64,000 bases of DNA from Allomyces macrogynus ATCC 38327. Lineage: Eukaryota > Blastocladiomycota > Blastocladiomycetes > Blastocladiales > Blastocladiaceae. The position numbers and the translations under genes are program-made. Where the stretch lies: NCBI GenBank assembly GCA_000151295.1, contig GG745342.1, forward strand, positions 1,104,515-1,168,514, in the 5' to 3' direction. Below the pieces are notes generated by a model. The model was not told where the DNA came from and did not search any database. It was given only the letters and a program-made list of their open reading frames with translations. Below, one piece after another: positions 56,807-64,000 of this stretch (position 1 is the first letter of the stretch; each line of letters opens with the position of its first letter).

Positions 56807-58345
56807 ATGATGTCCGACGCCGTCGTTTCGGAAACACCAGCAGCGTTACCCATGCATCCATGGACGCTTGTCAGAAGGCCCAACGAGCTTCTGTCAACGA
56901 TTGCGCGCGAGTATCTCTCGCGCGCTGATCGCGTCGAGGTCGCAGCAACGTGAAAAGTGCTACACCCTGTCGTGCAGCCCATGCTCGACGAGCGTCGCGT
57001 GCTCTTCTTCTCGTCGCTCCCCGTGCTCATTTGGCAGTTGGCGAGTCTGCCGCGGATTCGTCGTGCTGACGCTCCGCGCGACCTGCTTCAATTTGTGATC
57101 GACAATCGTGCAGCCTTGCCTGTCAGTGACCGAATTCGTGAGCTTGTTCTTGTCGCCGACCTCCATCCGTACGAGGGACTTGCCCTGACAGTGTCAGTGT
57201 CCGAGTCGCTTGACCTTGATCCGCGCGGGATGGTCCCGCCGCTTCGCATACAGTACGCGGGTAGTAGCATCACTTCGGACAATGCAGTTCAGACACGCCT
57301 TTCGAGAGATATTACGGTTGTCTATTTGGCATAATGATGCCCGATATTGCACGAGTCGGAGTAAGCAGTGGTTGAGCCGCTGCTGTATCACGACTCACCT
57401 TGGGTGCTGGGGGTGGCAACCGGAGGCCGATATTGCTCGCAGTCGCGTGGCTCATCCGCCGGGCCAGGGCGAAGGAAATGTGACTCGCTGGATTGGACGA
57501 GCCTTCGCTGCCTTCGAGGTTGTCTGATGGGCTCGAGGTGTTGACGCTGCAAGGGAGGATGTTATCGGTGCGGTGTTGAAGCCCGATCTGTACCTGCGGC
57601 TCGCCATGGATGCTAACATGGCCCTCTTCCTTCCTATTGTAGCCCGATCGTCATTCTAATTTGGACCCGCTGCGTGCTCTCCACTTGAAAAGCTGCCGGC
57701 TTTCGCCGTCTTCCCATGGGCAACGTTGTCTTCCCCGGCTTGAGACGCTCACTGTGAGTGGCATCGTGGACCCGACCCTCGTCCTCGTTGCGATCATGCA
57801 GAACGTCGTTGAGACGATCCAAACCGTTTCGCTTTCCAGCGTGAGCATTGTTGGGCGGCATCTCACTTCGCTGCTGGATCATGCGCCGCATTTCAAGTGA
57901 CTCTCGCTGTGCCATTGTTATGATCTGACCGTAGACATGGCATCGCTTCTCATGGCGCGTGCGCCAGCTCGTGTTGCCTTAGCCATTGACAACGCGTTCT
58001 TTGACCCGGTGCCAAGTCAGTGGGTCGTTACGCCGGTCTTGAAGGATAGGACGGCGCAGGTCTGTGGTCGTGACTTTGCGCTGGGCTGACGGTGCGCCGT
58101 GTGGACAACATGTCACTCGATGCCTGACGCGCACGATTTGCCCAGGATCTGCCGTGGAACATGCCAACGGCTGTGCCGGGTGCTGACAAGAGCGTGTTCA
58201 TGGTTGCCGACGATGATTTGAATGGCGCCATGCGTTGCTGGCGGAGGAGGCTGGAGAGATCGCGTGAAGGCGAGACAAAAGGCTCATGTAAGAACAGCTC
58301 ATTCTGGGTTTTTTTTGTGAGTCTTGGCTCATCGCTGATAGTTTG
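56807..58345 (+). pseudogene. F-box/LRR-like pseudogene, tandem copy 1
   Basis: ATG at 56807 starts a frame with an F-box-like segment (RRPNELLSTIAREYLSRADR), interrupted by TGA at 56951-56953 where copy 2 has a Cys codon, and then continues in the same frame (PVVQPMLDERRVLFFSSLP; RIRELVLVADLHPYEG) to 57334. Further downstream, in other frames, are LRR pieces (LDPLRALHLKSCRLSP; LPRLETLTVSGIVDPTL) and a C-terminal motif WNMPTAVPGADKSVFMVADD (58153-58212). Several frame changes confirm it is broken. It could encode only a truncated product. Confidence 0.65.
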
Positions 58346-58564
58346 ATACAGTTCGGAGGAATGGAACAGAGGTAACTGGAACGGCCTGGCAAGCTTGGAT
58401 CTGTTAAACTGCAGTGCGAGTCTTGGTCCATGTGTCGCTGCTATCTGATGATCGATCAGCAACGACTGTCAATCCCATTTTCCACCATCTCGTATATACT
58501 TGCAGCAAAACGAGTCCTCGACATGTTGAATACTAGCTGCGGTATTGCCGTCACGTCGTCGCTG

Positions 58565-60013
58565 TGGCCTCCTCCAACGATTGTCAAGTTGTCCAACGAG
58601 CTCTTGTTCATCATCTCGCGCAAGCATATTCACGCGTGGATCAGATCCAAGTCACAGCAACGTGTAAAGTGCTGCTACATGCAGTCGTTCAGCCCATGCT
58701 CGATGAGCGCCGCGTGCTCCTCTTTTTGTCGCTCCCGTTCTCATCTGTCAATTGGCGAGTCTGACGTGGATCCGCGGTGCGACGCTCTACGCAACTTACT
58801 TCGATTTATGGTTAACAACCGAGCAACGTTGCCTGTCAATGTCCAAATCCGCGAGTTGTTCTTGTCGCCGACCTCCACCCGCGCGACGGACCAGCTATCA
58901 CGGTGCCCATATGCGAGATGCTCGATGTCGATCCGCGTGGTGCTGATCCACCGCCCCAGCCGCAATACGCGGCTGTGCCCATTGACCCATTTGTGACCGA
59001 GTCTTCCACGCTGACTCTTGACTTGGGAATGCTGACTTTAATGGCAACATGTCTTTCCACGTGCCTTTCTCGGCTCGTTTCCTTTCGCCCTTTGCCCACG
59101 GATCCGTGGGAACGCGAAGGTGCCCATCTGAGCCATATCTTTCATGGCAGCCAATCCCTTGGCATGATCCCTCTCACCTTTTCCACGGATCCGGACCAGT
59201 CGTGATATACATATGTCGGGGTGTTCCTGGCCCTCCACCTCCCGCTCATGGTGACCCGATTTTCGTTTGACGGCCATATACTTGGGTCCACTCTGGGTGT
59301 CAAATTGCTCCACCGGCTTGCACACATCACGCATGTCGAGCTTGCATTAAATTTCCCTTGCCGCCCGGATATGTTGGGTGGAGACACCATGTCGCACGTT
59401 TTTCCAGCAGTGCGCGATGTTGAGTTAACCACTGCACCAAAACCTGATCGAAGGCAGCAGTGCTGGATTCACCATTCCAACACACGACATGTATTTGCGC
59501 GTTGGTACCCTGACGCTGGCTCATCTCCAAGCGCTGATGACGCTTGCTCCACTGCGCACTCTGGTCATCGCGGGGGGCCTGTTTGACGCCACGACTGCCC
59601 ATACGCCTGCCATGGATGCGCTGCTGAGCCAGATGGCGAACGAAACCAACAGGCGGTGGTTGAGCCGCGTCTGCATTCGGATTCGTTCAAGTTGAACCTG
59701 CGCACGGTGCAGGGCAACCCAATTGCTCTTGAGCGGATGACTGCGTGGTTCATTTGTCGGGTGAAGACGAAAGAGCTCTGGCTTGCTGGATCAAAAGAGG
59801 TTTCACTGCTCGGATTTGCGCCCTTGGCTCACGGTGCGTTGGACGCCGCGCATGCCGTTGGAGCCGTGGCTCGTGCTTGTTACCAAGGACTCGCCGTGGA
59901 ACATACCGTCGGTCGTGTCGGGCGCTGACAAGGGTGTGGTCATGGCTGCCGAGGACGAGGTGAAGTGGAGGCCGGAATGGCATGCTCAGGGGGCGGAGGG
60001 AACGGACGAGTAA
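58565..60013 (+). pseudogene. F-box/LRR-like pseudogene, tandem copy 2
   Basis: Parallel to copy 1: DQIQVTATCKVLLHAVVQPM, then LDERRVLLFLSLP in one frame, followed in another by VLVADLHPRDG-like sequence, then DVDPRGADPPPQPQYAAVP (about 58920-58980). LRR-like MYLRVGTLTLAHLQALMTLA and LRTLVIAGGLFDATT follow at 59489-59600, and the end is PWNIPSVVSGADKGVVMAAE (59897-59956), matching copy 1. Several frameshifts separate these blocks. The pair therefore arose by tandem duplication of about 1.6 kb followed by independent decay. Confidence 0.6.
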
Positions 60014-60966
60014 TGAGATCGTCTTGCCGTTTGATTTGCTTGAATTGGGGCCATGGGGTTGGGCAGAGTGTGGGCGGCAGGCTGCACCTGCTTCGATCGT
60101 GACCGCCTTCATTTTTTGTATCTCTAGAGTCAAACGTGTGGATCAGGATTGATTCTCATGTATCGGCGGAAGGGCCAGCCGCACCGTTCCCCTGCGCCCT
60201 TCCAGTTGATAACTCCTTCGTTTCTGGATGTACCAAGTCGAAGCAACGGGCTGTTACTTGGTTCTCCACCGGTTTTCATTGTGCTCATGTCGCTGCCTCG
60301 TGAACGGCCCATGCTTGAGCTCTTGCCACCCCCAAGCCGAAATGCGCTGATGCCAACGGCTTTTCCACGCGGCCTTGGTCCACTGCTACCAGGCCATTCC
60401 TGGTTCATGAACTCATTCCCGCTTGCTTAGAGAATGTTGCAAGAACTGGTTTTTCACACTTGGTGTATACTCTGGAGCAAACCTGGGAGCCATCAAGCGC
60501 GAGTGAACGAACAAGTCTTTATCATTGTGCCCACCAAGCCCAGAAGAAATGAAATGGAAACCCGAGAACAGGAGACTGGAGCATGCACGGCTCACGGCTC
60601 ATGATTTGCTTGCTCAATTCCTTGTCTCGTGCTGATCTCGCTCCATTTGCCCAAAGCGCAAAGGCTCGTCGTCAATCATACAAGAAAGGACACACATCGT
60701 GCGCCACTGCCTTCCTGAACATCAGCCGAGCATCTATGCCCGACATGATCCCGTTTTGACGTTTGGTCGAGGGAGCTGATTCCGTCCGTGCCGATCCAGG
60801 TTTGCACCGACGCGCGGCATGCTGAAACTATAACCATGTCACAGACGACGGCCGCGCGCAAAGACACGGGATACATGGGGGCCACAACGACAAGAATACA
60901 CATCATACATGGCTTGCGGCCAACCCCCCGATCCGAATCTGGCCCGCGATTCTCTCCACCGTTCAC
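60014..60966. other. Intergenic region
   Basis: About 950 bp; short open frames on both strands without motifs. Contains the 3' flank of the gene at 60967. Confidence 0.4.
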
Positions 60967-61607
60967 TCACTCGAGCATCTCGTCATTTGGCGTCGCCACC
61001 TGCGTCGCCTCATCCCCGGCCACCGCGGCCGCTGCCGCTGTCACGCGCTCGTCAAACAAGTCGCCGTACGCTACACACATACATTACAACGCATCAGTCT
61101 CGGTACAACCGTTTGTCTCGGAAATCATCGCCACTCCGTACCGTTGAAGAAATCGCGGTCCACGACCTGATTCACCCACGCGGCGCCACCGCCACTGCCG
61201 CCCGCATGCGGCGCCGCCGCCAGCAAGTCCGACCACGACGCGCCAGCAGCACTAGGGCCGGCGCCGTACCCGCCCGAGTCGTTGCGCGGTGCGCGCGACG
61301 AACTGCCGGAGTTGGACCCGCCGCGGCGCGGGTTGCGTGGGCCGCGGCCGGACCGCGTGGGGGGTGGCGGCGCCGGGAGGTAGCTGTCGACGTGTGGCGC
61401 GTCGGTGTCCATGGGGTCGCGGTCTACCGATCGGGGTCGACGTGAGTCGAGGGAGTGTAAGGAGGCAGAAAGACGGACGGAAGGGGGCGGCGCGGCGCGG
61501 CGCGTACCCGAGTCGCCGGGCGACGGTGCGCGCGCGTGGTGTTGCCGGCGGTCGCGGTGGTCGCGCGACGAGGACCCGCCGTAGTGCCGGTTGCTGCGGC
61601 TCGACAT
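60967..61607 (-). CDS. Disordered Arg/Ser/Gly-rich protein
   Basis: Two exons, 61607-61142 and 61070-60967, with a 71-nt GTACGG...TAG intron in phase 1; 189 residues. N-terminal two thirds are low-complexity (SSSRDHRDRRQHHARAPSP; RSGRGPRNPRRGGSNSGSSS), the kind of sequence seen in RNA-binding or condensate-forming proteins. The C-terminus is more ordered: SWSDLLAAAP, WVNQVVDRDFFNAYGDLFDE (joined by splicing), then an acidic end TPNDEMLE. No recognised domain. The splice is supported by the continuous frame and standard signals. Confidence 0.65.
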
Positions 61608-62076
61608 GGTTGTTGCAGAGTCACGCGCCGGTCGGTCGTGGTCGGTTGGGGATCCTGGGTCGTGGTCGGTCGGCGGCCGATATGGGACGCGCCGGTGAGG
61701 ATGTGCGGCAAGTCGCGGCGGGTGGTGGTGGTCGTGCACGTCGAGGTCGCGGATTTGCTGTCGTCGAGCGGACAGACGCGGACGAAGAGGAAGTCGAGCG
61801 CGTCGGAACCGACTGACTCACTTGCGCGTGTCCTTGACGCGGCCAGCAGGAATGCTCTGCACGCTCGCCACGACAGCAGAGATCACTTGGAGCAGATCAC
61901 AACCGCACTCCACAACCACGACCAAATCCATCCAGATGGGACGACGACGACGCGCCAGCCGACCAGCGCCAAACGAGAATGTATATAAACACGGCAGCGG
62001 CGGCGAAAAAAAAAAAAAAAACGGCCGAACCAGGAAACAGAAAAACGGATCGCCACCTCACCTCACCCACAACCGC
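61608..62076. other. Spacer with 16-A tract
   Basis: 469 bp between two minus-strand genes. It includes a run of A at about 62007-62022 near the Sec13 3' end and TATATAA at 61980-61986. No gene seen. Confidence 0.5.
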
Positions 62077-63234
62077 CTACTCCTCCAGCGTCGAAATGCA
62101 CTCCCACTCGCCCTCCACATTCTCGCGCCACAGCGTCACCTTATTGTCCCCGCTCGAGACCGCCAAGACATCACCCGCCAACGACCACGACACGCGCCAA
62201 ACGACATCCGCAAACGTGTGCAGCTTCTTCTTCTCAAACCCGGCGACCGGCGACGTCTGCGTCCAGATATAGACCGTCTTATCCTGCGAGCAACTGGCCA
62301 GGTACTGCGCCGGGATCCCGACGTTTGGCGCAAACGCCACGTCGCGGACCCAATCCGTATGCGCATCGAGCGTCGCGACCGGCTCGTAGGTCTTGGTCTC
62401 GGGCGAGAACTGCCAGAGCTTGATCAAGTTGTCGCACCCGGCCGACGCGAATCGCGCGGCGGGAATCGGCGAGTCGGCATGCGTGTCGTGCGCGGCATAG
62501 AGCGCGCCCGAAACGGTCGACGGCGCCCACGCCACGGCATTCACGCCAATCACGTGCGCCTGGATCTTGGTCGACGTGCCCCACGTGCCCGACTCGCCGT
62601 CGTAGGTCGTGATGCAGACGTACCCGTCGGACGAGGCTGACGCCAGGACGAGACCGTGTTCGGGCGGCGCCCACGCGATCGAGTTGACTACCGGTGCGCA
62701 GTTGCGTCAGTACGTGCGCGAGACAAGGGCGCGAATGACAGATGAGCAGGAGATGCGCACCCGACGCCGAGTGGCCCGTGTGCTCGTGAATCTTGGTAAA
62801 CTGGCCGTTCACCTCCTTCCAAATGAAAATGCGGCCGTCGTACGAGGCCGACGCGAGCAGCGAGCCGTACTTCGGGTGCGCCCAGGCGACCGCCCAGACG
62901 GGACCATCGTGACTAGGATGAACGCGTAAGTCGTCGTTCGACGCGGGCATAGCGACACGGCGCGCGACGTGGTGGGCGCACACGTACCCCTTGAGCGTGT
63001 CGATCAGCGTCTGCGATTCGCCTTCGACGTCAAAGATGCGGATCGTGCGGTCCGACGAGCAGGTCGCGAGCCGCTTGCCGTAGTAGTCGAACTGCGCGTC
63101 ATGCTGCGTTCGAGTGGGGAGCACGTCAGTTGCACGGGTCCATGAGTCCAGGTGGAGCATGGCCGTGTCGAGCAAACTGGTGGAACGCGGAGAGCACGTA
63201 CGATCACGTCCTCGTGGTGCGAATCAAAGTTCAT
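62077..63234 (-). CDS. SEC13: Sec13 WD40 protein (COPII coat / nuclear pore)
   Basis: Six-bladed beta-propeller that pairs with Sec31 in COPII vesicles and with Nup145C-type partners in the nuclear pore. Exons 63234-63202, 63103-62988, 62912-62761, 62687-62077 (303 residues, normal length). The first exon encodes only [11 protein letters not shown]; splicing continues into [140 protein letters not shown] and VTLWRE. WD repeats are complete. A CAG just before the start suggests a 5'-leader intron. Confidence 0.96.
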
Positions 63235-64000
63235 TGGAGCGTTCACCTGAAAATGCGGCAGGAGCAAGGGGACACAGACAGTCAGCGCGTGCGGACGGAG
63301 GGGTGCGGGAGCCGACGACGCGGCAACAGCGGCAGGGGCAGTGGCGGCGGCAGCGGCGGCAGCGGCGCGCGAGAGTCGCGACGGGGGACACGCGCGCGCG
63401 GATGCGTGCCACCACCAAGTCGCGTGCACAAATACAGCGGGTCGGATGCGTGTGGCGAGTCGCGATCACGGTCGGCGCGTCGACCACGGCTGCCGCTCCA
63501 CGGGCCGCACCGCCGCCACGCGGCATGGTACCGTCGAAACATACCATGCAGGGCCAAGCAAAAACCAGGGGCAGCGGGGGGGTTGGGGGACCGGGATCGC
63601 GCGGTCGCCGAATCGTGGTACTTGGAAGTCGAGTTGGTTCAAATGCGCGGCAGTATCCAGCAGCAGCGTTGAGGCGCGCAAAAGGGTCGAGCAGTCGTCG
63701 GCGCGGTTTGCAGGCGGCAGCGGTCGGGGTCGAGCTGCAGCGGGTCCAAGTTGACGCTTGCGTGGGTGCTGGTGGCGGACGCGGAGGACGACGTTTGCGC
63801 GCTTGCTGCCGGACGTGGTGTGATGGTGGTGCCAGCGCCAGTTCGCCCGGCTGGCCAAAGCGCTTTGGCCGGGTTGACGTTTCCACCGTGGCCGTGGCGC
63901 GTCACGCGTCGACGATGGACCTGACACCTTGATCGGGCTGCCCAAAAAGATGACGCAAAAATCGACTAATTTCATCATAATAAATACATAAATACACTTT
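63235..64000. other. Upstream region of SEC13 to window end
   Basis: GC-rich leader/promoter of the minus-strand SEC13 gene. Open frames here on both strands are compositional. The last 60 bp turn AT-rich. A gene could begin beyond the window. Confidence 0.4.

Noticed and set aside
60130..60430. Overlapping 92-93 codon open frames on both strands.
   Set aside because: Neither has motifs or a plausible promoter; mirror-image open frames are common by chance.

Overview
The window is nuclear DNA of a GC-rich, intron-containing fungus. Evidence for a fungus: a mitochondrial malonyl-CoA:ACP transacylase, a Tps2-type trehalose-phosphatase, a Sec13 WD40 protein, a DH-PH-FYVE Rho exchange factor, secreted Cys-containing proteins, and many short GT-AG introns (about 65-200 nt). 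The style (high GC, GTACGT/GTGCGT/GTCCGT donors, a CAR-like GPCR, a FAM72 homologue) fits an early-diverging zoosporic fungus, perhaps Blastocladiomycota (Allomyces/Catenaria-like). That placement is inference; I could not run a search.

Layout. 1-2.4 kb: lower-GC transposon debris, with a frameshifted Fanzor/TnpB-like C-terminus, a PIF/Harbinger DDE nuclease remnant and an interrupted minus-strand frame. 3.2-11.1 kb: housekeeping block with a triose-phosphate/nucleotide-sugar transporter, a large unidentified membrane protein, triose-phosphate isomerase and mitochondrial MCAT. 11.6-19.1 kb: tandem array of four intact secreted two-domain proteins with the same three-exon structure, plus at least three broken fragments. 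19.4-24.5 kb: a six-exon gene fusing a peroxidase-like domain (haem-ligand histidines apparently lost), DOMON, cytochrome b561, cytochrome b5 and a flavin/NAD reductase. 25.9 kb: a small secreted protein. 26.9-28.4 and 33.7-34.1 kb: three decayed copies of the 3' end of one unknown membrane-protein gene. 28.8-32.6 kb: Tps2-like trehalose gene. 32.7-33.2 kb: a small membrane protein. 35.8-40.1 kb: a putative mitochondrial protein and a 7-TM protein. 40.9-43.1 kb: RhoGEF. 44.0-44.9 kb: FAM72. 45.5-47.3 kb: F-box/LRR-like protein. 48.9-50.9 kb: CAR-like GPCR whose third intron holds a roughly 100-nt CT tract. 51.2-53.3 kb: LAT-type amino-acid permease. 54.0-55.8 kb: tail-anchored protein with a conserved-looking N-terminal domain. 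56.1-56.6 kb: KPWE/Pex39-like protein. 56.8-60.0 kb: two tandem decayed F-box/LRR-like pseudogenes. 61.0-63.2 kb: a disordered protein and Sec13.

Genes are individually transcribed, not in operons; divergent pairs share intergenic promoters at 8.0-8.6, 11.1-11.6, 24.5-25.9, 43.1-44.0 and 53.3-53.9 kb. Exon joins were worked out by reading-frame continuity, GT/AG signals and family alignment from memory, so boundaries are predictions. The strongest candidates for something undescribed are the five-module redox fusion at 19.4-24.5 kb and the secreted tandem family at 11.6-19.1 kb.
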